From assembly GCA_030372985.1 (NCBI GenBank), contig JAUCQB010000058.1, forward strand, positions 1 to 36,416: 36,416 bases of DNA, in the 5' to 3' direction. The stretch is from Phycisphaerae bacterium (lineage in GTDB: Bacteria > Planctomycetota > Phycisphaerae > UBA1845 > PWPN01). Positions 15,853-24,327 of this stretch are shown piece after piece. The translations under genes were made by a program, and so were the position numbers. Within the stretch, counting starts at the first letter, position 1. Every line of letters starts with the position of its first letter. The notes below the pieces were generated by a model. It did no database searches and had not been told where the DNA came from. It was given only the letters and a program-made list of their open reading frames with translations.

Positions 15853-16944
15853 TCAGGTCAGGCAGCCGCTTGCATTGATGGGCCACACATCGACAACCCG
15901 ACCCTGCTCGCAGACGTGCAGTTGCCGGTAGAGGTTGCACGTGGTACAGGCGTGACTGGGCACCAGCTCGACCTTTCGGCCGACCTTCCAGTCGGGGCCG
16001 TCGCGCACAATACAGTGCTCCTCGGCAAGGAATGCCTGGCACGGGGCGTCGAGCATCTCTTTCGGCAACGCCGGGCCGAATTCGTGCCCCAGGCCCTTGA
16101 GGCCGACGTCAAGCACGCTCGTATCGGGCCCCGGCCGGCTGATCACCGTGGACAGCACCGAGAGCGCGACCTCGAACTCGGGTGTCAGCTTCCGATACAT
16201 GCTGTCCATCGTCACGTAGGTGCCGGCCTGGATCTCGTCGATGCCTTCAATGCGTCCGGTGACAGCATAGGTCGAGGTGGAGCCGCCGCTGATGATGCCC
16301 GGCGGAGGTCCCGCGTCCGCAAGCATCCGCCTCGTCTGAAGAGCCGGCTCAAAGGCCTGTCGCGTCCTGGTCCACCGCTCTTGAGGATCGGAGACCGCCA
16401 CGAGATGCCCCTCGTAGGCCTGCAATCCGTCGAAACGGACGCCTTTCAAGGCCGTCAGCCTGGCGGCCATGTCGACGGCCGGCTGCCCTGGCGGCAAGCC
16501 GCAGCGACCCATGCCGATATCGATTTCAATCAGCACGCCGACGGTCACGCCGGCGGCTTCGGCCGCTTGGGCCAAGAGACGCGACTGCTCCAGATCATCG
16601 ACCGCGACGCGAAGCCTGGGCACCCTGCGGGCCAGGGCGACGAGGCGTTCAATCTTGGCCAGGCCGACGATCTGGTTGGCGATCAGGATGTCTTCGATGC
16701 CCGCAGCAGCCAGCACTTCGGCCTCGCCCAGCTTGGCGCAGGTGATGCCGACGGCCGAGCCGGCTTCGAGCTGGCGTCGGGCCAGTTCGCTGCATTTGTG
16801 GTTCTTGAAGTGCGGCCTCAGCCGGGCAGGGCCCTCGCGAAAGAAGTCGGCCATCTTCCGCAGGTTCCGCTGGGCCGCAGGCCAGTCGAGCAGCAACGCC
16901 GGCGTGTCAAGATCCTGGACAGGTCTGCCGATCAGTCCGGCCAT
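15853..16944 (-). CDS. D-threonine aldolase / D-serine dehydratase-like PLP enzyme
   Basis: A 363-residue fold-type III PLP enzyme of the alanine racemase-like DSD1/D-threonine aldolase group, cytoplasmic. The N-terminal barrel starts DLDTPALLLDWPAA and has the PLP lysine motif RPHFKNHK (44-51). Phosphate-binding SGGSTSTY lies near the middle. The C-terminal beta domain ends with the family's metal site, SHACTTCN (His and Cys). It would cleave a D-3-hydroxy amino acid to glycine and an aldehyde, or dehydrate D-serine; the sequence does not decide. ATG 16944 has GGGAG 9 nt upstream, inside the end of the aldehyde dehydrogenase gene, which it overlaps by 13 nt. The frame is open further up to 17349, but that part only shadows the dehydrogenase. 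The overlap suggests coupled translation. Confidence 0.9.
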   Translation of the reverse strand: MAGLIGRPVQDLDTPALLLDWPAAQRNLRKMADFFREGPARLRPHFKNHKCSELARRQLEAGSAVGITCAKLGEAEVLAAAGIEDILIANQIVGLAKIERLVALARRVPRLRVAVDDLEQSRLLAQAAEAAGVTVGVLIEIDIGMGRCGLPPGQPAVDMAARLTALKGVRFDGLQAYEGHLVAVSDPQERWTRTRQAFEPALQTRRMLADAGPPPGIISGGSTSTYAVTGRIEGIDEIQAGTYVTMDSMYRKLTPEFEVALSVLSTVISRPGPDTSVLDVGLKGLGHEFGPALPKEMLDAPCQAFLAEEHCIVRDGPDWKVGRKVELVPSHACTTCNLYRQLHVCEQGRVVDVWPINASGCLT

Positions 16945-18416
16945 GCGGGCATCTCCCTCGCAAGTGAATAGAGAATAACCTTGCTGTGGGTATATTCGTG
17001 GATGGCCTCTTCGTGGCCCAGGTCCGAGCCGATCCCGCTCTGTTTGTATCCGGACATCGGCGATCCGGACCGGAATGCCCCGCCGCCATTGATGGCCACC
17101 TTGCCCACCCGCAACCGTCGGGCGACCCGCAGAGCCCGGCCGCCGTCTTCCGTCCACAGGCAAGCCATCAGGCCGAAGTCGCTGTCGTTGGCAATGTGAA
17201 CCGCCTCGTCTTCGTCGCTGAAGGTCATCACCGCCAGAACCGGCCCGAAGACCTCCTCGCGGGCGATGGTCATCTCCGGTGTCACGCGGTCGAACAGCGT
17301 CGGCCGGTAGTAGCAGCCCTTGGCCAGAGCAGGATCGTCCGGCCGGCAACCACCCATCAGCAGTGAAGCTTTCTCGCTCTTGGCCTTCTCGACGTACTGC
17401 TCAATGGTCTTCAGATGGATCGGCGTGGCGACACAGCCGAGGTGGTTTCGCTCGTCGGTCGGGTCTCCCTGGCGAAACGCCTGAGCTTTCGTCAACAGGC
17501 GGTCCACGAACTCGTCGTGGATGCTCTTGTGGACCAGCAACCGCGAGGCCGCTACGCAGACCTGGCCAAGGTGACAGTAGATACCCATGAGCGCGGCGCT
17601 GGCTGCGTCCTCCAATCGGGCGTCGGGAAAGACAATGTTCGGCGTCTTGCCACCGAGTTCCAGGGCCACACCTTTGACCCCGTCCGCCGCGAGCTTCATG
17701 ATCTGCCGACCTGTGGCCAGGCGACCGGTGAAGCTGATTTTGTCCACGCCAGGATGTCCAACGAGGGCCGTGCCGGTCTCGCCCCCCAGACCGTTCATTA
17801 CGTTGAGCACGCCGGGCGGCAGGCCGACCTCTTCGGCGATTTCGGCAAGCATGAGAGCCGTCAGGGGAGCCACTTCCGACGGCTTGAGCACCACGCAGTT
17901 GCCGCAGGCCAAGGCCGGGGCGAGTTTGATGGCGGCATTGGTCAGAGGGTAGTTCCAGGGGACAATCGAGGCGATCACGCCGAGCGGCTCGCGCGACAGG
18001 AAGGTGAAGCTTTCGGGCAAGGTGCCGAAGCACTTGCCGGAGATCTTGTCGGCCAGGCCGGCGTAGCTCTCGAATAACTGAACAGACACCGGCGTATCCC
18101 AGCCACGGGTATCGCGAATCGGCTTGCCGATGTTGAGCGTGTCGGTCATCGAGAACTCTTCCGCCCGCTTCCGAAGCGCCTCGGCGATTCGCCACAGGTA
18201 ACGGCCTCGGTCCAGCGGGTCCATCCAGGGCCAGGGGCCTTCATCGAAGGCCTTGCGGGCCGCAGATACCGCTCGATCGACATCGGCCGCGTCGGCCGTC
18301 GCCACGTCCGTCAACGTCTCGCCCGTGGCAGGGTTGATGACCGGCATGGTCTTGCCACACACGCCCGGAACCCATTTGCCGCCGACGTACATCTGTGTTG
18401 GCCAACGGTACTTCAT
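16932..18416 (-). CDS. Aldehyde dehydrogenase (NAD(P)+-dependent)
   Basis: A 494-residue ALDH superfamily enzyme oxidising an aldehyde to the acid, cytoplasmic. Catalytic nucleophile C287 in HLGQVCVAASRLL, general base E253 in ALELGGKTPNIVF, and the oxyanion Asn in VPWNYPL (about 155). The cofactor loop FTGRLATGRQI is normal except that the usual GS is GR. C-terminal EEVFGPVLAVMTF and a final SGIGSDLGHEEAIHEYTHSK are typical of the betaine-aldehyde/general ALDH group. Length standard. Start supported by GGGAG 6 nt upstream. It is first in a two-gene unit with the D-threonine-aldolase-like gene; an aldehyde released by that aldolase would be a natural substrate. Specific aldehyde unknown. Confidence 0.95.
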   Translation of the reverse strand: MKYRWPTQMYVGGKWVPGVCGKTMPVINPATGETLTDVATADAADVDRAVSAARKAFDEGPWPWMDPLDRGRYLWRIAEALRKRAEEFSMTDTLNIGKPIRDTRGWDTPVSVQLFESYAGLADKISGKCFGTLPESFTFLSREPLGVIASIVPWNYPLTNAAIKLAPALACGNCVVLKPSEVAPLTALMLAEIAEEVGLPPGVLNVMNGLGGETGTALVGHPGVDKISFTGRLATGRQIMKLAADGVKGVALELGGKTPNIVFPDARLEDAASAALMGIYCHLGQVCVAASRLLVHKSIHDEFVDRLLTKAQAFRQGDPTDERNHLGCVATPIHLKTIEQYVEKAKSEKASLLMGGCRPDDPALAKGCYYRPTLFDRVTPEMTIAREEVFGPVLAVMTFSDEDEAVHIANDSDFGLMACLWTEDGGRALRVARRLRVGKVAINGGGAFRSGSPMSGYKQSGIGSDLGHEEAIHEYTHSKVILYSLAREMPAWPD

Positions 18417-18451
18417 GACGCGCTCCCGCCCATTGAAAGAGAATCAGAGTG

Positions 18452-18482
18452 CCGCCGGGACTGCCCCGGCGGAGGTATTGTA
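18452..18482 (-). promoter_or_regulatory. Extended -10 promoter with GC palindrome (aldehyde dehydrogenase)
   Basis: On the minus strand, TGT followed by TACAAT (plus-strand 18477-18482) forms an extended -10 element without a good -35. Immediately downstream, CCGCCGGG (18452-18459) and CCCGGCGG (18465-18472) form a perfect 8-bp inverted repeat with a 5-nt loop across the likely transcription start: a candidate operator or leader hairpin. Confidence 0.45.
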
Positions 18483-18557
18483 ACAGCAAACCGGCCACCG
18501 GTCCGCCAGATCGCTTCAACACCGCACGACAGGACGTGAGGACACGCGGCGGACACC

Positions 18558-19673
18558 TCATCGGGATGGACGCGTGGAGGGCTCCTTATTCGCGGACAGG
18601 CGGGACCCCGGAGGCGGGGGCTCGGGGTATCCCTCGACCCTGATCCCGTTGATCGGGCGAGGAATGCGCAGCAGGTCGATCCACTCAAGAACCATCCTGT
18701 AGTTGGGATCCTGCGTACCTTGAGAATAGAGCGGCTTGATCTGGCCCGGATGACTCCGTCGCGCGGCGCCGGGAGGCAATCCATACAACAGGATCAGGCT
18801 ATCGGCAGGCTGATCGCGATCGATCAGGCGGTCCCGCCCCACTGCGACCCGATCCAGGATAAGAAACTGCGTGTACAGGCTCTGCTCGGGATAGAGCAAA
18901 TGACCGCGCCAGCCAAACGGCTTGGCGGGAGTGTCGCCGCCGTGGCAGTCGCGGGTCGCGCAACCTCGCTCGATAAGAGCCGCCACCGGCTTGAACTTCC
19001 GAAAGACCAGCGGATCGTTCAGTATCCTGATTTTCGGCTGGTAGGCCAGATCGCCGTACTGGCGCATGACCTGCACCTGCTGAGTCGGTTTCAATGCGAT
19101 GAACCGCTGGCGATTGGCCCTGCCGACAAACTCCGGGGCGTCGCCCATTGCGTCCAGAAAAACCGTGAGGACGCCCCGGTCGAAGCGGACGGATATGGAT
19201 TCCCGCAGAGCCGGGGGCACGTCATCAGGCTGGAAATCCAGCAACTCGAGGAAACGCAGACGCTGGATATCCTGCTTGGTAATCAGGCCAAGGGCGATCT
19301 CGCCCGGCGACCGACCGGCGGCTGAGCTGTCCACCGGCTGCTGGCCCAGCTTGTGGAGGGCGGCCGTGTTCAACAGACGAGCATCGACGTTCCTCGGATC
19401 CAGTTCCAGGACGTACTGAGTCCGCTCGATGACCAGTTGATACTGCTTCTGCTCGTTGCACCACTGGGCCAGCGCATAGTGCCCGGCAATGTCCCGCGGC
19501 CCCAGTTCGCTCAACCGGCGGCGGTAGTCCTCGATCACGGTGGTATCGGCCTTGGGACCGCCCGCGTCCTGGGCGGGCATGGCCGCAACGGCAGGAAGAG
19601 CCGCAAGAGCGGTCGCCAGAACCCATAAGGAAAGAGACCCCGCCCGTCGAGCCCTCAGATCCCTGTGATACAT
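18558..19673 (-). CDS. Exported protein with CX4CH haem-like motif
   Basis: A 371-residue protein of unknown function. N-terminus has a basic stretch and a hydrophobic signal segment (about 11-32). Residues 45-110 are helical and look like one or two TPR units (YALAQWCNEQKQYQLVIERTQYVLELDP). A central region of about 100 residues is unassigned. C238-ATRD-C243-H244 followed by GG is a cytochrome c-like haem site with four instead of two residues between the cysteines, a variant seen in some planctomycete proteins. The C-terminus (LLYGLPPGAARRSHPGQI, MVLEWIDLLR) resembles the end of planctomycete cytochrome c-type modules. ATG 19673 has GGAGG 9 nt upstream; the frame is open to 19844 but lacks support there. 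It stands alone, divergent from the envelope cluster. Confidence 0.8.
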   Translation of the reverse strand: MYHRDLRARRAGSLSLWVLATALAALPAVAAMPAQDAGGPKADTTVIEDYRRRLSELGPRDIAGHYALAQWCNEQKQYQLVIERTQYVLELDPRNVDARLLNTAALHKLGQQPVDSSAAGRSPGEIALGLITKQDIQRLRFLELLDFQPDDVPPALRESISVRFDRGVLTVFLDAMGDAPEFVGRANRQRFIALKPTQQVQVMRQYGDLAYQPKIRILNDPLVFRKFKPVAALIERGCATRDCHGGDTPAKPFGWRGHLLYPEQSLYTQFLILDRVAVGRDRLIDRDQPADSLILLYGLPPGAARRSHPGQIKPLYSQGTQDPNYRMVLEWIDLLRIPRPINGIRVEGYPEPPPPGSRLSANKEPSTRPSR

Positions 19674-19725
19674 AACCGAGGCCCTCCAACCGCATGGCCT
19701 TTGGCTGCCCGGACAACCCTCGCGA

Positions 19726-19755
19726 ATTGTACCGGAACATCGGGCGTCAGAGCAA
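19726..19755 (-). promoter_or_regulatory. Possible sigma-70 promoter for the CX4CH protein
   Basis: Minus-strand TTGCTC (plus 19750-19755), 18-bp spacer, TACAAT (plus 19726-19731), 52 bp ahead of the start codon. The -35 is weak. Confidence 0.4.
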
Positions 19756-19823
19756 AGGATGGTCCCCGCAGGTCGTGTATCCGGCTGCGGATACGACTCC
19801 CGACAGGCCACGTGCCCTTTCTC

Positions 19824-19853
19824 TTGACCATGTCTCGCCGACAAACGTAGTAT
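19824..19853 (+). promoter_or_regulatory. Possible sigma-70 promoter for the envelope cluster
   Basis: TTGACC (19824-19829), 18-bp spacer, TAGTAT (19848-19853). It lies about 55 bp before the first gene of the run that includes galE, lnt, mreD, mrdA and rodA. Confidence 0.45.
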
Positions 19854-19907
19854 ACGCAGGCCCGAGGGCCGGCCGCCGAAGGGGCGGTGCGCCGCGAATG
19901 GGGTGTG

Positions 19908-20183
19908 ATGTTGTCAGAGTCGCTGGACAGACTGGTAGGAAAGGAAGTGGTGCTGGATACGGAAGGCCCGATGGTTTTCATCGGCCGACTGGCCTCCTAC
20001 GACGTCGACGGCTTCTGGCTCGAGCAGGCTGACGTCCACAACTGCAATGACGGCCACGCCCAGCGCGAACAGTACATCGCCGAGTCGGCGAAAGACGGGA
20101 TACGCGTGAACCGGGAGAGGGTCTTTATCTTCCGACGCGCCGTGGTCGGCGTTTCGGCCCTCGCCGACGTCACGACAGACTGA
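19908..20183 (+). CDS. Small beta-rich protein, unknown function
   Basis: A 91-residue protein without signal peptide or membrane segment. The order of short strands (GKEVVLDTEG, MVFIGRLASYDVDGFWLEQADV, VFIFRRAVVGVSAL) is reminiscent of an Sm-like or SH3-like small barrel, but this is only a pattern impression. ATG 19908 has GGGG just upstream; GTG 19887 is an alternative that would add seven residues. It is the first gene after the candidate promoter and lies 25 bp ahead of galE, so it is probably in the same transcript. I cannot name it. Confidence 0.65.
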   Translation: MLSESLDRLVGKEVVLDTEGPMVFIGRLASYDVDGFWLEQADVHNCNDGHAQREQYIAESAKDGIRVNRERVFIFRRAVVGVSALADVTTD

Positions 20184-20208
20184 TGAGCAACCGGTGGGAT
20201 CCTGCAAC

Positions 20209-21198
20209 ATGCGTGTATTTGTGAGCGGCGGTGCCGGCTATGTCGGCAGCCATTGCGTGAAGGATCTGTGCGAACACGGCCATGACGTGGTGGTGTACGA
20301 CGACCTTTCCCGCGGTCATCGCGGCGCGGTTCATCCCAAGGCCCGGCTGATCACCGGCAATCTGGGCGATGCAGCCACCCTGGAGTCGGCGCTGTCCTCG
20401 CAGACGTTCGATGCGGTGATGCACTTTGCCGCTTTCGCCCTGGTGGGCGAATCGGTCGATCAACCCCTTATGTATTACCGTAACAATACGATCAACACGC
20501 TCATCTTGCTGGAGCTGATGGCCCGGACCGGCATCCGCAGACTCGTCTTCAGTTCCACCTGCGCCAGCTATGGGACACCCCGCCAGGTGCCCATTCCCGA
20601 GAACACCGAGCAGTCTCCGATCAACCCCTACGGTCGGTCAAAGCTGGCGGTTGAATGGATGCTGGCGGACTCCGCGGCGGCCTGGGGGCTGGGTTCCTGT
20701 GCCTTGCGCTACTTCAACGCGTGCGGCGCCGCCGAGGACGGATCGATCGGCGAAGATCATCAACCGGAGACCCATCTCATCCCGATCGTCCTGCAGGCGG
20801 CCCTTGGTCAAAGGCCGCACGTGAGCGTCTTCGGCACGGACTACCCGACGGCGGACGGGACGTGCATACGCGACTATATCCACGTCGAGGACCTGGCGGA
20901 GGCCCATCGGCTGGCGATCGAAACGATCAGGCCGGGCGAAGCGACGGCCCACAACGTGGGCACCGGCCAGGGACACAGCGTTCGAGAGATCGTGGAGGCG
21001 GCCCGCCGGGTGACGGGGCAGACCATTCGCGTGAAGGAGGCACCTCGACGTCCGGGCGACCCGCCCAGTCTCATTGCCGACGCCACACAGATTCAAACGC
21101 GGCTGGGCTGGCGAGCCCGGTGGACGAACATCGAAAAAGTCATCGCCTCCGCCTGGAAATGGCATCGGTCACACCCGGCAGGTTTTGACGACCGATGA
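20209..21198 (+). CDS. galE: UDP-glucose 4-epimerase
   Basis: A 329-residue extended SDR that interconverts UDP-glucose and UDP-galactose (or the GlcNAc/GalNAc pair), cytoplasmic. The N-terminal NAD loop is GGAGYVGSH. The catalytic set is the Ser/Thr in FSSTCASYG, then Y141 and K145 in NPYGRSKLAVE. Other GalE landmarks are LRYFNACGA, DGTCIRDYIHVEDLAEAH and HNVGTGQGHSVREIV, all typical of true GalE proteins rather than other epimerases. Length close to the E. coli enzyme. ATG 20209 is preferred; GTG 20194 would add five residues. It supplies sugar nucleotides for the envelope; the downstream lnt frame begins just after its stop. Confidence 0.93.
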   Translation: MRVFVSGGAGYVGSHCVKDLCEHGHDVVVYDDLSRGHRGAVHPKARLITGNLGDAATLESALSSQTFDAVMHFAAFALVGESVDQPLMYYRNNTINTLILLELMARTGIRRLVFSSTCASYGTPRQVPIPENTEQSPINPYGRSKLAVEWMLADSAAAWGLGSCALRYFNACGAAEDGSIGEDHQPETHLIPIVLQAALGQRPHVSVFGTDYPTADGTCIRDYIHVEDLAEAHRLAIETIRPGEATAHNVGTGQGHSVREIVEAARRVTGQTIRVKEAPRRPGDPPSLIADATQIQTRLGWRARWTNIEKVIASAWKWHRSHPAGFDDR

Positions 21199-21229
21199 GG
21201 AGCACCGGCCGGGCCCGGCGCCGCGGGCG

Positions 21230-23155
21230 ATGCGGCGGCACGAAGGACAACAACGAAATGTCACGGATGGACAAGCCACGGTGAAGCGAGGATCGAAAAA
21301 CAAGCCCCGACTGCAATCCCCCCCGGTCGACCCTGCTGACCGGCCTCGCGATATCGAAAACAGCTGGATCATCGCGGGCTTGGCCGCGTTGACGTGGCTG
21401 CTGAGCCTGCCGGTCTTCGAGCCCAAATCCGTCGGGCTCCTGGCGGGAATCGCCTTTGTGCCCTGGACGGTTGCCGTGTGCCTGGCAGCACGAGCGCGGC
21501 GAATGTATCTCATCAGCTACCTTCTTGGTGCAGCCTTCTTCCTGACGCACCTCCGATGGCTTTACACCACCACCGGGCCCGGCTATGCGGCGGCGGCTCT
21601 CTACCTGGCAGTGTACTTCCCGCTGGCGGCCTGGCCCTTGCGATATCTGTACCGAGACAGGCGAATCAGCCCGACGTTTGCTCTCCCGATCGCCTGGGTA
21701 GCCTGGGAGCTGGTCCGGTCGAAGGGACCGCTTGAGTTTCCGTGGTTTCTCGCGGGCCACACCCAGGTGCGACGACTCCTGCTGATCCAGATCGCCGATC
21801 TAGCCGGCGCTTACGGCGTGTCGTTCGTGGTGATGATGGTCAACGGTTGGCTGGCTGAGCGACTGATGAGAGCGATCCAGGTCCGCCGGGGCAGTAAGAA
21901 CCAGGAATCCCGCCTTGCCTCGGCCATATCGGTCGTTGCGCTGCTGACGGTAGTCGGTGGCACGGTCCTGTACGGACACTACCGACTGAGTTTCCGGGGC
22001 ACAACAGCAGGCCCGCGCATCGCGGTGCTCCAGGGCGATTACCTCCTCTCAGCCACCCCCGAACCCGACAGTGGCCCGCGAAGACACAAGCGACCCGAGA
22101 ACGACGATATCGACTACTGTCTTCGAGAAAACTTCGGCAGCTACGAGGCCGATAAGCGGCTCACTTACCTGAACCTGATCGAGGCATGCGCTGCTGAGTC
22201 GCCGGACGTCATGGTACTGCCGGAGACCCCCTGGTGGATGTATCTCAACCGCGAACTCCGTGAACTGACCGAGTCGGCCATCAATGAGGAGTCGGATACG
22301 CGCAAGAGAATGTCGCTCCTCCTGCGGTGGAAGGTGGCCAACGACCAGCATCGCGAACTTCAGGCTTTGGCCCGCAAACACGACTGCTATCTGGTGGTCG
22401 GAGCCCTGGCCGAGGAAAAGCAGCCTCCGGGCCTGTACCCGGCCGAACACCGCTACAACTCGGCGTTCGTCTACGCCCCGGACGGCCAGTCCGAGCCCAT
22501 GCGCTATGACAAAATTCATCTTGTCGTTTTCGGCGAGTATGTTCCCTTCCGCTACAGCAAGCACTTTTTCTGGTTGTACCGGTTCCTGAACGACGGATGG
22601 TGGAACCCGTGGGGCCGCGGAGGGCACGAGTATTCACTCACCTGGGGCACCGATTACACGGTCTTCCCCGTCACGCCCCGCTCCATAGGCGACCGGCAGG
22701 TTCGTTTCGGCGCCACCATCTGCTACGAGGACGTGATTCCCCAGGTATTCCGCGGTTTCATGATCGGTCAGGACGGAAGCAGGCGCGTCGACTTCATGGT
22801 CAACATCAGCAACGACGGCTGGTTCGGACACGGAACGCAGCAGGCCCAGCATCTGGCCAGCTGCGCCTTCCGGGCCGTTGAGAACCGTGTCGGCGTGGCT
22901 CGCGCGGTGAATACCGGCGTCAGCGGATTCATCAACCCGGACGGTTCCTGGTATAGTCTTGTCGGCGCGTCCGATCGAGACCCACAGGTCGGAGGCACAG
23001 GGTATCGTGTCGATCAGATACAGATCGATCCCCGTGTGACCTTCTACAGCCGCCACGGGGACCTGTTTGCCTTGGCGTGCCTGGGGTTGGCACTGGTCGC
23101 CATGTTTGATTCTCTGGTGTTGTCACGACTGCTGAAACGGCGTCGGGGCAAGTAA
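21230..23155 (+). CDS. lnt: Apolipoprotein N-acyltransferase
   Basis: An inner-membrane enzyme that adds the third acyl chain to the N-terminal Cys of lipoproteins. About eight hydrophobic segments at the N-terminus precede a periplasmic nitrilase-like domain, with one C-terminal membrane helix. The catalytic triad is complete: E332 (VLPETPWW), K428 (YDKIHLVVFGEYVP) and C498 (GATICYED). The late landmark RAVENRVGVARAVNTGVSGFI is also intact. At about 641 residues it is longer than the usual 500-540, mainly through added sequence around the start of the nitrilase domain (330-400). The start is uncertain: ATG 21230 is just after galE, GTG 21281 is an alternative, and the frame is open further up inside galE. 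A predicted lipoprotein gene follows directly. Confidence 0.93.
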   Translation: MRRHEGQQRNVTDGQATVKRGSKNKPRLQSPPVDPADRPRDIENSWIIAGLAALTWLLSLPVFEPKSVGLLAGIAFVPWTVAVCLAARARRMYLISYLLGAAFFLTHLRWLYTTTGPGYAAAALYLAVYFPLAAWPLRYLYRDRRISPTFALPIAWVAWELVRSKGPLEFPWFLAGHTQVRRLLLIQIADLAGAYGVSFVVMMVNGWLAERLMRAIQVRRGSKNQESRLASAISVVALLTVVGGTVLYGHYRLSFRGTTAGPRIAVLQGDYLLSATPEPDSGPRRHKRPENDDIDYCLRENFGSYEADKRLTYLNLIEACAAESPDVMVLPETPWWMYLNRELRELTESAINEESDTRKRMSLLLRWKVANDQHRELQALARKHDCYLVVGALAEEKQPPGLYPAEHRYNSAFVYAPDGQSEPMRYDKIHLVVFGEYVPFRYSKHFFWLYRFLNDGWWNPWGRGGHEYSLTWGTDYTVFPVTPRSIGDRQVRFGATICYEDVIPQVFRGFMIGQDGSRRVDFMVNISNDGWFGHGTQQAQHLASCAFRAVENRVGVARAVNTGVSGFINPDGSWYSLVGASDRDPQVGGTGYRVDQIQIDPRVTFYSRHGDLFALACLGLALVAMFDSLVLSRLLKRRRGK

Positions 23156-23169
23156 ACGGGATCTGAACC

Positions 23170-24234
23170 ATGAGAGACTCTCGATCTGCTCCTCTAGTCT
23201 CAGCGGCAAAGGACAACACCTTGGCCGCCCTGCTCGTCCTGGCAATGCTGACCGCCGGCGGGTGCGGGTTTGAGCCGACGCCGGAGTTTATCAAGGCACT
23301 CCGCGCAGAAGCTCAGACCTGCGTTGAACGAGGGATGGTTTATCCGTTCGATCCGGCCGTCAGAACACAGGCGATGGAAGCCGCCTGCAAGGTCCTGGGG
23401 GACGCCGGCCGCCTCCGCATCCGGGAGGGGCTCAAGGACCAGCATCCTGGGGTGCGGTTCGCCGCTGCCATGGCCCTGGGCAAGTTCAAGGACAAGGCGG
23501 CCGTGCCCGCCCTCCGATCGCTCACCAGCGACCCGGACGCGAGCGTGCGGATCGCCGCGTACTTCGCTCTGGAGCAATGCGGCCTGGCAAGCACGGAATA
23601 CCGAACCGCCTGGCGGGATTGTCTGAGAAAACATGAGAATCCCGAAGTGAGACGAAATGCCGTCTTGGCTCTGGGCCAGTTGAATGACACGTCCACGATC
23701 CCCATTCTCAGAGCCGCCGCGAACGGGGATTCAGACGAGGGTGTCAGGACACAGGCCCTTGAAGGACTGGCACTGCTCGGGGACAAGGATGCCGTCAGCC
23801 GATTCACCTTTGAGGCATTCGGGGGCGTTGGATACAGGCAGCCCTTTGCACTCATAACCTTAGGTCAGGTTCCGGATGATCGGGTTGTTCCCACATTGCG
23901 ATCCAGGCTGGCCAGTTCTCCTTACCTGGAGGCTCGACTGGCTGCGGCGAGAGGTCTCGGAGCGAAGGGGTGGGCCGACGGGCTGGAACTGGCGATGCGC
24001 TCATTAGACTGGAACAAGCCTGATCGAAACCTGCCGGAGGACCGTCCTGAGAACCAGATCATGCGGGTGCGGTCAATGGCCGCCATGGCGCTGGGTGAGA
24101 TCGGCGATCCCAAAGCCTTGGAGAAGCTTAAGAAAACCATGGAGAATCCGGAGGATCCGCGGGTGCAACTGGCGGCCGCTACAGCCATCCTCATGATCGT
24201 GGATCGGGACGCACGACAACCGTCCGTCCGGTAA
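23170..24234 (+). CDS. HEAT-repeat lipoprotein
   Basis: A 354-residue predicted lipoprotein. Hydrophobic signal segment (about 17-30) ends at a lipobox-like LTAGGC with the acceptor Cys at 32; the box is not ideal (Ala at -3). The remainder is about seven HEAT/PBS-lyase-type helical repeats, for example GVRFAAAMALGKFKDKAAVP, ASVRIAAYFALEQCG, VRRNAVLALGQLND and RSMAAMALGEIGDPKALEKL. Such repeats usually form a curved protein-binding scaffold. It begins 14 bp after lnt, the enzyme that would finish its lipidation, and precedes mreD by 93 bp, so a structural role at the cell envelope is plausible but unproven. No catalytic motif. Confidence 0.85.
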   Translation: MRDSRSAPLVSAAKDNTLAALLVLAMLTAGGCGFEPTPEFIKALRAEAQTCVERGMVYPFDPAVRTQAMEAACKVLGDAGRLRIREGLKDQHPGVRFAAAMALGKFKDKAAVPALRSLTSDPDASVRIAAYFALEQCGLASTEYRTAWRDCLRKHENPEVRRNAVLALGQLNDTSTIPILRAAANGDSDEGVRTQALEGLALLGDKDAVSRFTFEAFGGVGYRQPFALITLGQVPDDRVVPTLRSRLASSPYLEARLAAARGLGAKGWADGLELAMRSLDWNKPDRNLPEDRPENQIMRVRSMAAMALGEIGDPKALEKLKKTMENPEDPRVQLAAATAILMIVDRDARQPSVR

Positions 24235-24327
24235 GTCGCCGGCAGAAGTTGTCGATAATACTGGCATTCGCATCAGCTACCGGCGGTTTGTTGTCCAAGG
24301 CAGCAGGCAGAATGCGCGAGGGGCCCT

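Noticed and set aside
16945..17349. N-terminal extension of the D-threonine-aldolase-like gene
   Set aside because: It only overlaps the aldehyde dehydrogenase coding sequence in another frame; the family N-terminus begins at 16944.
19674..19844. N-terminal extension of the CX4CH protein
   Set aside because: The signal peptide starts at 19673 with its own GGAGG site, and the extension covers the candidate promoter.
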